DNA of 64,000 bases from contig CANAAV010000006.1 in NCBI GenBank assembly GCA_947346365.1, forward strand, positions 61,281-125,280. The letters run 5' to 3'. The position numbers and the translations under genes were made by a program. The first letter of the stretch is position 1; each line of letters begins with the position of its first letter. The stretch comes from an uncultured Flavonifractor sp. GTDB taxonomy: Bacteria; Bacillota; Clostridia; Oscillospirales; Oscillospiraceae. Positions 15,323 through 24,361 of the stretch are shown in pieces. The notes under the pieces were generated by a model. It did not search any database, had not been told where the DNA came from, and saw nothing but the letters and a program-made list of their open reading frames with translations.

Positions 15323-16366
15323 ATGGATTATAGCCAAACCATCGTCCAGCTCAACAAGTTCCCACCGGACCGGTACAACGTGCTGGTCCCCGTCACCACC
15401 ATGCAGGTGGCGTCAAATCTCCAGCGCATCACCGTGTCGGAGGTCCAGCTCGACATCCGGCAGAATCAGGACAACAAGGGCCCCAGCAAGGACATCTACT
15501 TCGAGAAGTCCAGCGGGGCCTACGCGATCACGAAGGTGGGCGGGATGAAGCTGGCTGCTGCCGCCAATATCAGCATCGTGGACACCACGCCGGAACGGAC
15601 CGAGGGCTGCCAGCGGTGCATCGAGATGGCCCGCGCCACCGGAAAGCCCCGTGTCTGCGGTAACTGCGAGCACGTCCATGACGTGGCCGTCACCGTCACC
15701 ATCCGGGTGCCCGAGCCGTCCGGCGGCTTCCGGCTGATGAAGGCCACCAAGGAGATCGACTGCACCCTGGAGGCCAAGGGGATGGACGGCGGGATGAACA
15801 GCAAGCGATACCAGCGCTTCCTTCCCCACCGGACGGCCATAGCGGAAAGCAAGGCGTTCATGCGGGCGATCAGGGCGGCCCTGGGGCTGGCCGGTACATA
15901 CCAGTATGACGACCTGCGGAAGCCCTTTGTCGTGGCCCGTGTGGTCCCCAACCTGGACGCGCCGGAGATCAAGCAAGCCCTGGCCGGGAGCTATCTCCAG
16001 TCCATGGGGATGCTGTTCGAGATGCCGGACCAGCCGGGGGCTGCGGCTCTGCCCGCCCCCGCCGCCGCTGAGGCGGTCCCCGCCTTCCCTGATGAGCAAC
16101 CGGGACAGCTCCCGTGGGAAGAAGCCCCGGAGGAGCCCCCCGACACCTGGAGCAATAACGGCGACTATAACGGCTGGGGAGACCCGCCTCCGCCCCCTCC
16201 GCAGCGGATCACCTGCTCCCGGTGCCGCCGGGAGATCACCGGTGGGCAGTCCGGGACGGGGCGGCCCTGGACCCCGGAGGACATCGCCGGGTATAGCCAG
16301 CGGACCTTTGGCCGGGTCCTCTGCCCGGACTGCCAGAAGATTGAGAAGGGAGGACAGCGGAGCTGA
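15323..16366 (+). CDS. Possible single-strand annealing / recombination protein with zinc-finger tail
   Basis: 347 residues. The core (1 to about 220) has a Cys cluster (GCQRCIEMA..RVCGNCEHVH) and the helix FLPHRTAIAESKAFMRAIRAALGLAGTY, which resembles the AExxAxxRALR helix of phage annealing proteins. A Pro-rich linker leads to a C-terminal zinc finger (ITCSRCRREI..YSQRTFGRVLCPDCQ) like the one on Avd (57076-57170). Its place three genes before a DnaD-like initiator and next but one to the SbcDC fusion supports a recombination role. Family placement is inference. Confidence 0.5.
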   Translation: MDYSQTIVQLNKFPPDRYNVLVPVTTMQVASNLQRITVSEVQLDIRQNQDNKGPSKDIYFEKSSGAYAITKVGGMKLAAAANISIVDTTPERTEGCQRCIEMARATGKPRVCGNCEHVHDVAVTVTIRVPEPSGGFRLMKATKEIDCTLEAKGMDGGMNSKRYQRFLPHRTAIAESKAFMRAIRAALGLAGTYQYDDLRKPFVVARVVPNLDAPEIKQALAGSYLQSMGMLFEMPDQPGAAALPAPAAAEAVPAFPDEQPGQLPWEEAPEEPPDTWSNNGDYNGWGDPPPPPPQRITCSRCRREITGGQSGTGRPWTPEDIAGYSQRTFGRVLCPDCQKIEKGGQRS

Positions 16367-16992
16367 CGATAGACCTGACCGGGAAAACCTTTGGGGAGCT
16401 CACGGTCCTGGGACGGGGACCCTCTCCGGGAAAGAAGACAAACGCATGGTGGACCTGCCAGTGCTCATGCGGCTCTGTCATTACCGTGGATGGAAACAAG
16501 CTGAGGAACGGGAGAGCTAAGTCCTGCGGGTGCAAACGCGGGGAACATATCAGTGCGGCGAAGTTAGCCCACGGGGACAGCAAGAGGAAAAAGGTTGCTT
16601 CGCTTTACAAAAAGTGGGCCTCCATGAAGAAACGGTGCTTCAATCCGCATGAACAGAACTATGAGCGGTACGGAGGCAGGGGAATTACCGTCTGCAAGGA
16701 ATGGGCAGAAAGCTATGAGGCGTTCAAGACGTGGGCCCTATCCGCTGGCTACCGTGAGGGTATGTCCATCGACCGGATAGACCCAAATGGGCCCTACTGC
16801 CCCGAGAATTGCCGGTGGGTCCCGATTGCCGAGCAGGCGTCCAATACCCGCAAGAACATCTACGCAACCATGAACGGGGAAACCAAGACGGTCAAAGAAT
16901 GGTCACGCCATTTCGGAGTGAAATACGAAACGCTGAGATATAGGCTTCGCAAGGGCATGAGCCTGGAGGAAGCGGTGAAAGGAGATAACTGA
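16363..16992 (+). CDS. HNH-like homing-type phage protein, probable CTG start
   Basis: 209 residues if translation begins at CTG 16363, which overlaps the previous stop (CTGA) 9 bases after GGGAGG. The residues before the first ATG (16486) read TIDLTGKTFGELTVLG, then CQCSCGS and SCGCKRG, the conserved opening of this phage family, so the shorter ATG version is unlikely. The middle (WASMKKRCFNP..YGGRGITVCKEW..SIDRIDPNGPYCPENCRW) is a free-standing HNH/AP2-associated signature. A DNA-nicking or DNA-binding role is likely. Confidence 0.7.
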   Translation: MTIDLTGKTFGELTVLGRGPSPGKKTNAWWTCQCSCGSVITVDGNKLRNGRAKSCGCKRGEHISAAKLAHGDSKRKKVASLYKKWASMKKRCFNPHEQNYERYGGRGITVCKEWAESYEAFKTWALSAGYREGMSIDRIDPNGPYCPENCRWVPIAEQASNTRKNIYATMNGETKTVKEWSRHFGVKYETLRYRLRKGMSLEEAVKGDN

Positions 16993-16994
16993 CC

Positions 16995-19900
16995 ATGATT
17001 CGAGTGCTTCATACTGGGGATGTCCATTTAGGGGACATGGCTGGGCCAACCAAGGATGGCGTCAACCTGCGCCGCCTGGATACCCTGGCCTGCATGGACC
17101 ATATCGTCCAGACGGCCCGGGACCAGGGACCGCACCTGACCATCATCGCGGGGGACCTGTTCAACCGGTCCCGCGTGTGGGCCGACACCGCGCTGGACGA
17201 CGTGAACGACGCCCTGAGCCGGTTTATCCGGCCCCTGTGCGAGTATAGCGACGCTGTGGTGCTGCTGTTCGGGACCATGAACCACGACAACCCCAGGGCC
17301 TTCGAGGTCATCAAGAAGGCCACCGGGGACCTGGAAAACCTCCGCATCTACACCACTCCGAAGGTGGAGAAGATCACCACCAGCGCGGGGCCGGTACAGA
17401 TCATGGCCGTCCCCGGCTTTGACAAGGCCCGCCTCCGCCTGTTCAACCCTGGCGCCGACAAGGAGACAGAGAACCGGAACGCCACCGCGCTGGTCAATGA
17501 CATTGTGCTGGGGCTGTCCGCGCAGATCGACCGGTCCATCCCCTCCATCCTGACCGCCCATTACACGGTATCCGGTAGCGAATCGGAGAACGGCAGTACC
17601 TTCCTTGCTGGGCAGGATGTGGTCATCCTCCCGGCCACCATCGACGCGGCGCGGGTGGACCTTGCCTGCTTCGGCCATATCCACAAGCCCCAAAAGCTGA
17701 TGAGCAACACCCCGGCCTACTACTGCGGGAGCCCGAACCAACTCACCTTCAACGATGAGGGGGAAGATCACGGCTTCTGGATTCACGACATCTATAATCC
17801 TAAAAGCGAGGGCATAGGGCGTAGCGAGTTCGTACATACCCCGGAGCGCCGACACTTCACCCTCCGCATGAGCGCGGAGGATGTGGTCCAATTCATCTCC
17901 AGCGGGGAGTATGCGGCCCCGGCGGGCGTCAAGGACACCATCGTCCGCATCCGGTATAGCTGCACCACGGAACAGGAGAAAGCCTTCAACCGGGCCGAGC
18001 TCCAGAGACAGATCATGGCCGCCGGAGCGTTCTATGTGGCCGAGATTGTCCCGGAGGACATTGAGGACCTGGACGCCAAGAACCAGCTTACAGAGCATGA
18101 CGGACCGGCTGAGTGTCTGGCCCGCTGGCTGGAGGCCAACGAGATCACCGGCGAGAAGGCCGCCCGGCTCATGGAGCTGGCCGCCCCCATCATCAGGGGG
18201 GCAGACGACGGGCGGGATGACGGGAAGCATACCGGCGCTTTTGTCCCAAAGACGATTTTAGTGCGGAATTATCGGAGTTATACCGACGCATTCTTTGATT
18301 TCGAGCCGGTACACATGGCTATGGTCAATGGCCGGAACGGCGTGGGGAAGTCCTCCCTGTTCATGGACGCGATTGCCGACTGCCTCTATGAGGAGACGCG
18401 GAAGGAGGACATCGGCGGCTGGGTCCGGGATGGGACCAAGAGCGGGTCGATCACCTTCACCTTCGACATGGGCGGCCAGACCTACCGGGTGGTCCGTACC
18501 AGGACCAAGGCCGGGCGCGGGACCCTGGCCCTCCAGCGCTTCGATGCTGAGGCTGAGGAGTGGGCCGATGAGAGCGACACCACCATGAAGCTGACCCAGG
18601 CGAAGATCGTCCGGCTGCTGGGCATGGACTGTAATACCTTCTGCTCCATCGCCCTCATTCGTCAGGACGCCTACGGCCTGTTCCTGGACGCTGACAGCGA
18701 CCGCCGCATGGAGGTCCTGAGCGCCCTGCTGGGCCTGGACATCTACAACCGGATGAGCGAGGCCGTCAAGGCGAACGCCAAGGAACAGCGGCAGAAGATT
18801 GCCGCCTCCAAGGAGCGCGTCAAGCTGCTGGGCGATCAGGCGGCAGGCAAGGACCAACTCAAGGACGAAGATATGGTCCTTTGGGAAAAGACCCAAGAGT
18901 TGGAGAAGACCATCCAGGAGGCGGAGGCGGCCTTGCGGGTCGCAGAGAGCGAGGAGGCTCTTATCCGGGAGCTTGTGCGGCAGGCGGACGATAAAAAGCG
19001 GATGGCTGAGGAGATCAACGACGGAATCAAGAGAAAATGCGACGCCGTTTCCGAGCTAGAGGCCCGTGTGGCGACGAACTACACCCTAGCCAACGGCCTG
19101 GCCGCTGCTGAGGAGGCCGCCAAGACGCTGGAGGAGGCCGCCACCCAGGCTGAGGCCCTGAAACCGGCTGAGGACCGGGACAAGGAGGCCCTGAAAGAGC
19201 TAGGCACTAACCGGAAGGCGCTGGCCGACGCCGAAGCTGCAATCGGACGCCTAGAGAGCTCCAAGCTCCAGTATGAGGCAATCCGGCGGCGGCGCGGGGA
19301 AATCGAGGCCGCTGTGGAAGCACTCAGGACCATCGGTGAACGGGTGGAGGCCGCCCAGCGGAAGGTAGAACAGTTTGAGGTCGCCCAAAAAGCCACCCGG
19401 GATGCAAAGGACGCCGCAGATCAGCACGTCGCAGACAGCCGGGTCCGCATCGGTGAGCTGTCCGCCCGCCTGGAGGCCGCCAAGGCCGAGGCCGCGAAGC
19501 TGGCCGACAGCGGATGCCCTAGCCCGGAGACGGCCACCTGCAAATTCCTGACATCCGCCGTGGCCGCGCAGGCCGCTATCCCGGAGCTGTCCGTGGCCCT
19601 GGAGACGATGAAGGCGGACGACCGGGCCAAGTATCAGGCCCTCATGGATGCCTACCAGAAGTCCCGGGATGTCGAGATAGCCATGGGAAGCCCCATGATG
19701 GTCCTCATCAAGATCGAGGAGGACCGGCGCAAGCTCCAGGATGTTGCGGACCTGGCCCCGTCCTTGGCCGCTGCGGACGCCAAGGTGGAGGAGATTGCCG
19801 CCTCCCTGGAGGAAACCAGGGGCCGCGTCGCGGAGCTCAAGGACATCATCGACAGTCTGGAGCGCGAGCGTGAGGAGCTGGTGCCGGACCTCAATTCTCT

Positions 19901-20792
19901 GGAGGCGCTGAATCTGAAAATCTCTGGAGCGAAGCCTCTGGCCGCTGCCCTGGCTGACTGCAAGGCCGCCGCTTCTACGGTGAAAGCCCTTGAGCCTCAA
20001 ATCGTCAACATGAAGGTTGAGATCGAGGAGGACCGAAAGAAGGCCCTGGCCGTTACGCTGGAGGAACAGGAGATCAGGGGACGTATCCCCACCCCGCAGA
20101 ACGGCGGAGCTGACACTCTGCGGGCACTCATCAGCACCTACCGTCGGACCATCACCGACTACGCCACCCAGCGGGGGACCATCAAGGCGAAGCTGGACGC
20201 GATCAAGGAGGCAGAGGCTCAGATGGCGGAGCTGCGGAAGTCCATCGAGGAGACGGCGGCGGTCCTGGATGACTACACCATTTTGGGGCAGGCGTTCAGC
20301 ATCGACGGGATCCCCTACATGATTATCCGCGGCGTCGTCCCTGAGATCATGCGTCAGAGCAACGACATCCTGGCCGCCATGACCGGCGGGCGGATGGCGG
20401 TGGACATCCGCACCGAGAAGGAGCAGAAGTCCACCAAGCAGGTCGTCAACAGCCTGGAGGTATGGATAAATACCATCACCGGAGGCAACCGGCCCTATCA
20501 GTCCCACAGCGGCGGGGAGAAGGTCAAGATCGCCCTGGCCGTCACCCTGGGCCTGGCGGATGTCAAGGCCCGCCGGGCAGGCGTCCAACTGGGTATGCTG
20601 TTCATCGACGAGCCGCCCTTCCTGGATGGGGACGGTACGGAAGCCTACGCCGACGCGCTGGTGAGTATGGGAAGCAGAAACCCCAATATCCGCATCCTGG
20701 CTATCTCCCACGACCCCACTATGAAGGCTCGTTTCGCTCAGAACATCGTCGTGACCGGCGGCGATGACGGCAGTACGGTGGAAATGGAATAA
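16995..20792 (+). CDS. Single-chain SbcD-SbcC (Mre11-Rad50) fusion
   Basis: A 1265-residue protein joining both subunits of the DNA-end nuclease complex. Residues 1 to about 405 are the Mre11/SbcD phosphoesterase: Asp9 and His11 (GDVHLG), Asp54 (GDLFN), Asn96-His97 (MNHDN), His189, and GHIH (His228, His230). Residues about 418-1265 are the Rad50/SbcC ATPase: Walker A NGRNGVGKSS (445-454), long coiled coils, signature SHSGGEKVKIALA (near 1170) and Walker B MLFIDEP (near 1203). The hinge carries Cys841 and Cys849, a C-x7-C instead of the usual CxxC hook. It probably processes phage DNA ends for recombination with the preceding annealing-like protein. Confidence 0.92.
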   Translation: MIRVLHTGDVHLGDMAGPTKDGVNLRRLDTLACMDHIVQTARDQGPHLTIIAGDLFNRSRVWADTALDDVNDALSRFIRPLCEYSDAVVLLFGTMNHDNPRAFEVIKKATGDLENLRIYTTPKVEKITTSAGPVQIMAVPGFDKARLRLFNPGADKETENRNATALVNDIVLGLSAQIDRSIPSILTAHYTVSGSESENGSTFLAGQDVVILPATIDAARVDLACFGHIHKPQKLMSNTPAYYCGSPNQLTFNDEGEDHGFWIHDIYNPKSEGIGRSEFVHTPERRHFTLRMSAEDVVQFISSGEYAAPAGVKDTIVRIRYSCTTEQEKAFNRAELQRQIMAAGAFYVAEIVPEDIEDLDAKNQLTEHDGPAECLARWLEANEITGEKAARLMELAAPIIRGADDGRDDGKHTGAFVPKTILVRNYRSYTDAFFDFEPVHMAMVNGRNGVGKSSLFMDAIADCLYEETRKEDIGGWVRDGTKSGSITFTFDMGGQTYRVVRTRTKAGRGTLALQRFDAEAEEWADESDTTMKLTQAKIVRLLGMDCNTFCSIALIRQDAYGLFLDADSDRRMEVLSALLGLDIYNRMSEAVKANAKEQRQKIAASKERVKLLGDQAAGKDQLKDEDMVLWEKTQELEKTIQEAEAALRVAESEEALIRELVRQADDKKRMAEEINDGIKRKCDAVSELEARVATNYTLANGLAAAEEAAKTLEEAATQAEALKPAEDRDKEALKELGTNRKALADAEAAIGRLESSKLQYEAIRRRRGEIEAAVEALRTIGERVEAAQRKVEQFEVAQKATRDAKDAADQHVADSRVRIGELSARLEAAKAEAAKLADSGCPSPETATCKFLTSAVAAQAAIPELSVALETMKADDRAKYQALMDAYQKSRDVEIAMGSPMMVLIKIEEDRRKLQDVADLAPSLAAADAKVEEIAASLEETRGRVAELKDIIDSLEREREELVPDLNSLEALNLKISGAKPLAAALADCKAAASTVKALEPQIVNMKVEIEEDRKKALAVTLEEQEIRGRIPTPQNGGADTLRALISTYRRTITDYATQRGTIKAKLDAIKEAEAQMAELRKSIEETAAVLDDYTILGQAFSIDGIPYMIIRGVVPEIMRQSNDILAAMTGGRMAVDIRTEKEQKSTKQVVNSLEVWINTITGGNRPYQSHSGGEKVKIALAVTLGLADVKARRAGVQLGMLFIDEPPFLDGDGTEAYADALVSMGSRNPNIRILAISHDPTMKARFAQNIVVTGGDDGSTVEME

Positions 20793-20841
20793 CAAGTGGC
20801 TGGGCGGCTTCTGAAATCTGAATGAAAGGAGGGCCCGCCCG

Positions 20842-21552
20842 TTGAGCTATATCGACGAAATAAACGCATTTGACCGCCGGATGCACCGGGCCCCCCTTTC
20901 GCCCATTGCACAGCTTTTGTGGTATAAGCTCATGCAGTTTTCCAATCGACTGCACTGGCCCGAGGACTTCCAGATAGACAACAAGCGGCTCATGGCGGAA
21001 ATAAATGTGTCGGCGCTCCACACCTTGATAGCCGCCCGGCAAGAGCTGGTGGAAGATGGGCTACTCACCTTTACGCCGGGTGTCAGAGGAAGGCCGAGCA
21101 TATACCAGCTTCTATCTGTGGAAATGCTGGAGGGTGCTCACCCTGAATTGAGCACCGAAAATGACACGGAAGACTTCCTGTATGAGATCAAGGACGACAT
21201 CACCGGTTATTTCGGCTACAACGAAGCCCTGGGCAAGGAGCTCCAACAGACCGTCGAGGCGATCTGGAAGGAGTTCCTGCCCGGGGAAAAGCCGTCGGAG
21301 GCGGACGCCCGGGAGGTCTTCAATTACATCTACACCCAGGACCGGCAGGAAGACGGAACGGTCATTATGAGCTTCCCGAGAGAGCGGAAGGAAATGCTGG
21401 CCTATGCCTTCGAGATCGCCCGGAAAAAGAGGGCAATCAACTGGAAGTACATCGGAGGAATTTACCAAAACTGGGCCCGAGCTAACTTACACACCATGCA
21501 AGATATTGACGACCATGAGGAGGAGCGCTACCAGCGGCGTGGCGTTTCGTAA
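20842..21552 (+). CDS. DnaD-like replication initiation protein
   Basis: 236 residues from TTG 20842 after AAGGAGGG. The N-terminal winged helix (LSPIAQLLWYKLMQFSNRLHWPEDFQIDN..) and C-terminal helices (ALGKELQQTVEAIWKEFLPG..; WKYIGGIYQNWAR) are the arrangement of phage DnaD/DnaB-type primosome proteins. It would recruit the host helicase loader to the phage origin. No phage helicase or primase is seen in the window, so host DnaC-type helicase and DnaG are presumably borrowed. Confidence 0.8.
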   Translation: MSYIDEINAFDRRMHRAPLSPIAQLLWYKLMQFSNRLHWPEDFQIDNKRLMAEINVSALHTLIAARQELVEDGLLTFTPGVRGRPSIYQLLSVEMLEGAHPELSTENDTEDFLYEIKDDITGYFGYNEALGKELQQTVEAIWKEFLPGEKPSEADAREVFNYIYTQDRQEDGTVIMSFPRERKEMLAYAFEIARKKRAINWKYIGGIYQNWARANLHTMQDIDDHEEERYQRRGVS

Positions 21553-21566
21553 AGGAGGAAATCAAG

Positions 21567-22190
21567 ATGAAATCAAAAATCGTCGCGCTGCTGTGCCTGC
21601 TGGCCTGCACCGCGATCACGGCAAGCGTAGCCCTGTTCCCTGGCGGAGGGGACAAAGACCTGAAGCAGAGCGCCCCGCTTCCTGCCTGGAGTGCTGGGCC
21701 GCAGATCAGCACCACCGCCGGACTGGAGACGTTCCCAGTGGACGCCACCCCGGACACCTTCTCCCCCGACGACATGGAGGCTGTCATGCTGGCGAAGACC
21801 ATGTATGCGGAGGCCAACGTCCTGCGCTGGTATGGGGACCAATTCGGCATGAGCTACAAGGCCCGGCAGGCCGCCGTCGCCTGGGTAGCCCTCAACCGGG
21901 TGGACGCCGGTGGCTTTGGTGAAGACCTGTATGATGTCCTGACCCGGCCCAACCAATTCGCGTATGACCCGGACGCCCCTGTCACCGATGAGCTGCTGGA
22001 GCTGGCCTGGGATGTCCTGCATCGCTGGTGGGCTGAGAAGGACGGGGAGACGGACGTGGGCCGCACCATCCCAGCCGATTACCTGTACTTCGAGGGAGAC
22101 GGCAAAGAAAACTACTTCCGCAAGGAATACCAAGGAGATGGGGCCATGTGGGACTGGAGCCTACCAGACCCCTACAAGGAGGGCCAATGA
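21567..22190 (+). CDS. SleB-family cell-wall hydrolase, exported
   Basis: 207 residues with a signal peptide (1 to about 23) and a Hydrolase_2/SleB core: AKTMYAEANVLRWYG..KARQAAVAWVALNRVDAGGFG..LTRPNQFAY, with the catalytic-type Glu in MYAEA. SleB-like enzymes cut glycan strands in spore cortex or wall. It is embedded among early genes rather than the lysis cassette, so it may reshape the wall during lysogeny or early infection. Its stop overlaps the next ATG. Confidence 0.8.
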   Translation: MKSKIVALLCLLACTAITASVALFPGGGDKDLKQSAPLPAWSAGPQISTTAGLETFPVDATPDTFSPDDMEAVMLAKTMYAEANVLRWYGDQFGMSYKARQAAVAWVALNRVDAGGFGEDLYDVLTRPNQFAYDPDAPVTDELLELAWDVLHRWWAEKDGETDVGRTIPADYLYFEGDGKENYFRKEYQGDGAMWDWSLPDPYKEGQ

Positions 22191-22408
22191 AAAAAGGCGG
22201 AGAAATCAAAATCAACCTGGATTTTATACCCGAGACAATCCAGGCAGAGATCAAAGAAAGGATTCTTTCCGGTGTTTGCCCGTATTGCTTCGGGAGCGGC
22301 AGAGTAAAGGTCATGCAGAATTACATGACCTATGATGCCGGGACTATCCGTGGTCCAGACACCTACATTAGTTGCCCATTTTGCAACGGAACAGGAAGGA
22401 GGAAATAA
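22187..22408 (+). CDS. DnaJ-type zinc-finger small protein
   Basis: 73 residues from ATG 22187, overlapping the previous stop by four bases. Two CxxCxGxG repeats (CPYCFGSGR and CPFCNGTGR) form a DnaJ-like zinc finger with an insert between. Likely a small nucleic-acid- or protein-binding factor. Confidence 0.7.
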   Translation: MKKGGEIKINLDFIPETIQAEIKERILSGVCPYCFGSGRVKVMQNYMTYDAGTIRGPDTYISCPFCNGTGRRK

Positions 22409-22410
22409 GT

Positions 22411-22761
22411 ATGGAATTTTGCAGAAAGCATGATTGTCCGATTACAGACTGCAAGTACCACCAGAAGCGAGCTCCGTTTGGAATCGCCTATACTGCGCGG
22501 GATATGGACACGGGCTGCAAGCGCCTGGCCGATCACCTGGCCGAGGAGGCCGCCAAGGAGGAGCGCATACAGAAGATGGACATGGGAACGGCCTATGTCA
22601 TCTTCCAGAACATCGACGCCCCGGACATCTCCGATGAGGAGAAAGCGGCGGCCATTTTCAAGGTCGTCAATATGGAGACGCACAACAGCGTCACGAAGGC
22701 TTCGATGCTCAAGGTGCTGCGGTGGCTGCTGGAGTTTTCCTTCGAGATAAAGGAGGGATGA
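22411..22761 (+). CDS. Hypothetical helical protein with N-terminal Cys/His
   Basis: 116 residues from ATG 22411. The opening CRKHDCPITDCKYH may bind one zinc ion; the rest is helical and acidic. No domain recognised. It belongs to a run of five consecutive short Cys-rich genes (22187-23153). Confidence 0.5.
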   Translation: MEFCRKHDCPITDCKYHQKRAPFGIAYTARDMDTGCKRLADHLAEEAAKEERIQKMDMGTAYVIFQNIDAPDISDEEKAAAIFKVVNMETHNSVTKASMLKVLRWLLEFSFEIKEG

Positions 22762-22764
22762 CCG

Positions 22765-22953
22765 GTGGAAAAAGGCCGTATGCGCCGGTGCAAAAATTTC
22801 AACTGCGACCACCTCCATGGTCATTACTGCTGCACCGACTGCGAACAGCGGGCCACCTGTAAGAATCCCTGCCTGAACGACCCGAGCCGGTGCGGTCTGG
22901 AGGACACAGAGCCGGTGAAGCCGAGCCGGTGGAATAGGAGGCGGTCCCCATGA
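22765..22953 (+). CDS. Cys-rich small protein
   Basis: 62 residues from GTG 22765, with nine Cys (CKNFNCDH.., YCCTDCEQRATCKNPC). The spacing suggests a compact zinc-binding knuckle. It overlaps the next gene by four bases. Function unknown. Confidence 0.55.
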   Translation: MEKGRMRRCKNFNCDHLHGHYCCTDCEQRATCKNPCLNDPSRCGLEDTEPVKPSRWNRRRSP

Positions 22954-23153
22954 GTGACAGCGACATCTTCACCATCCCGGCCCGGCGGTGTAAGCGCTGC
23001 GGCGGCCTCCTTACCAGCAATCAGGCGTTGCGGGACGGCTATGGCCCCTGCTGCCTGCGGAAGATCAGGCAGGAAGCGAGGGCTAAGGAGGAGGCCAAGA
23101 ATCAGTACAGTTTGTTCCCTCCAGAGCCGGAGGGGGCAGAGAGGAGCGACTAA
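22950..23153 (+). CDS. DUF6011-type zinc-finger protein
   Basis: 67 residues from ATG 22950. RRCKRCGGLLTSNQALRDGYGPCCLRK fits the DUF6011 pattern (CxxC, then a Gly-Tyr-Gly-Pro-x-Cys turn). A short charged helix follows. Common in phages and mobile elements; function unknown. Confidence 0.65.
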   Translation: MSDSDIFTIPARRCKRCGGLLTSNQALRDGYGPCCLRKIRQEARAKEEAKNQYSLFPPEPEGAERSD

Positions 23154-23156
23154 CCC

Positions 23157-24182
23157 ATGAACCTACACAAAACCAAGATTGACTGGTGCTCCCACACCTG
23201 GAATCCAGTCACGGGCTGTCTTCACGGCTGCGAATATTGCTACGCCCGGCGGACCACCCAGCGCTTTGCCCCGCATCCCTGCGAGCGGCCCGGCGTGGCG
23301 CCGCTGGAGATACTGCCCAAGGGGTCCGGCTGCTTCTACGATGAGGAGCCGACCAAGCTCTACGATGAGACGGGGAAGTATGTCAGGACCACCCCCTATC
23401 CGGCGGGCTTCGCGCCCACCTTCCACCCCTACACTCTGGACTACCCGGCCAAGCGGGAAATCCCGTCTACGGTCTTTGTCTCCAGCATGGGGGACCTGTT
23501 CGGGGAATGGGTCCCGGACATCTGGATAGAGGACGTCTTTGCTGCCTGCAAGCGGGCCCCTCAGCATACCTACCTGTTCCTCACCAAGAATCCCAAGCGG
23601 TACATAGAGCTGGCCCGGTATGGGAAGCTCCCGGAAGTGCCGCAGTACAAGAACTTCTGGTACGGGACCACGATCACCACCCCGGATATGCCCTTCTTTT
23701 TCTGCGAGGAGGCGAACATATTCCTGAGCATCGAGCCCCTACTCGCCCCATTCCGCAAGGAGGACTACATCGACGCGCTGGATGATGTGGGCTGGATAAT
23801 CATAGGGGCCATGACCGGGCCCGGCAGCAGGGACCACCAGCCGAAGCGGGAATGGGTGGAGGACATCGTGAAGACCGCCCGGGAGGCGGGTGTCCCCGTC
23901 TTCATGAAGAAGAACCTGGCCCCGGTGTGGGGAGATGACCTTATCCAGGAGTTCCCGGCGGGTATGCCCATGCCCCAGGAGGGGCGGAAGCAGCTTCCCC
24001 GGTGCCGGGAATGCGAATACGCCACCGCCAAGACCCAGGGGAAGCGCGGGACTGGCTACGACTGCGAGATCGGCTGGGAGGCCGCAGGATACGACGACCG
24101 GGGGGCGCGACACGTCCCCGGACGATACACCAGGACATCCCCGCCCTGGTGTCCGATCAGGAAGAAAGGAGAAGGAAAATGA
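23157..24182 (+). CDS. Phage Gp37/Gp68 (DUF5131) family protein
   Basis: 341 residues. Opens KIDWCSHTWNPVTGCLHGCEYCYARR, a Cys-x3-Cys-x2-Cys that resembles a radical-SAM cluster site and defines the Gp37/Gp68 family. Other family landmarks are VFVSSMGDLFG, YLFLTKNPKRY and EPLLAPF. A late Cys group (CRECEYATAK..CEIGW..WCPIRK) may bind a second metal. The reaction is unknown; base modification is a recurring proposal. It precedes a PAPS-reductase-like gene. Confidence 0.8.
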   Translation: MNLHKTKIDWCSHTWNPVTGCLHGCEYCYARRTTQRFAPHPCERPGVAPLEILPKGSGCFYDEEPTKLYDETGKYVRTTPYPAGFAPTFHPYTLDYPAKREIPSTVFVSSMGDLFGEWVPDIWIEDVFAACKRAPQHTYLFLTKNPKRYIELARYGKLPEVPQYKNFWYGTTITTPDMPFFFCEEANIFLSIEPLLAPFRKEDYIDALDDVGWIIIGAMTGPGSRDHQPKREWVEDIVKTAREAGVPVFMKKNLAPVWGDDLIQEFPAGMPMPQEGRKQLPRCRECEYATAKTQGKRGTGYDCEIGWEAAGYDDRGARHVPGRYTRTSPPWCPIRKKGEGK

Positions 24183-24361
24183 GGAAACAGACCTATGTTG
24201 CGACGATCATCTACCACGGAGGGGCCTGCGACGTGAAGATCGTCAAGGCCAACGACCTGAAAGACGCCTGGCAGAAGGTGGTCAAGAAGGAGCTGGCCGG
24301 GGAGGTCCATATCCGGTCCATCGAGCTCTCCATCGTGGTGGATGACGCCGATCTGCGGTGA
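24179..24361 (+). CDS. Short hypothetical protein between DUF5131 and PAPS-reductase-like genes
   Basis: 60 residues from ATG 24179 after GGAGAAGG, overlapping both neighbours by four bases. Predicted beta-alpha-beta (TYVATIIYHGG..DLKDAWQKVVKKEL..SIELSIVVDD). Unknown role; tight coupling suggests it works with the flanking enzymes. Confidence 0.5.
   Translation: MRKQTYVATIIYHGGACDVKIVKANDLKDAWQKVVKKELAGEVHIRSIELSIVVDDADLR

Noticed and set aside
19251-20795. 514-residue antisense ORF
   Set aside because: Lies wholly opposite the SbcC coiled-coil region; a consequence of GC-rich codon usage, with no RBS or domain.
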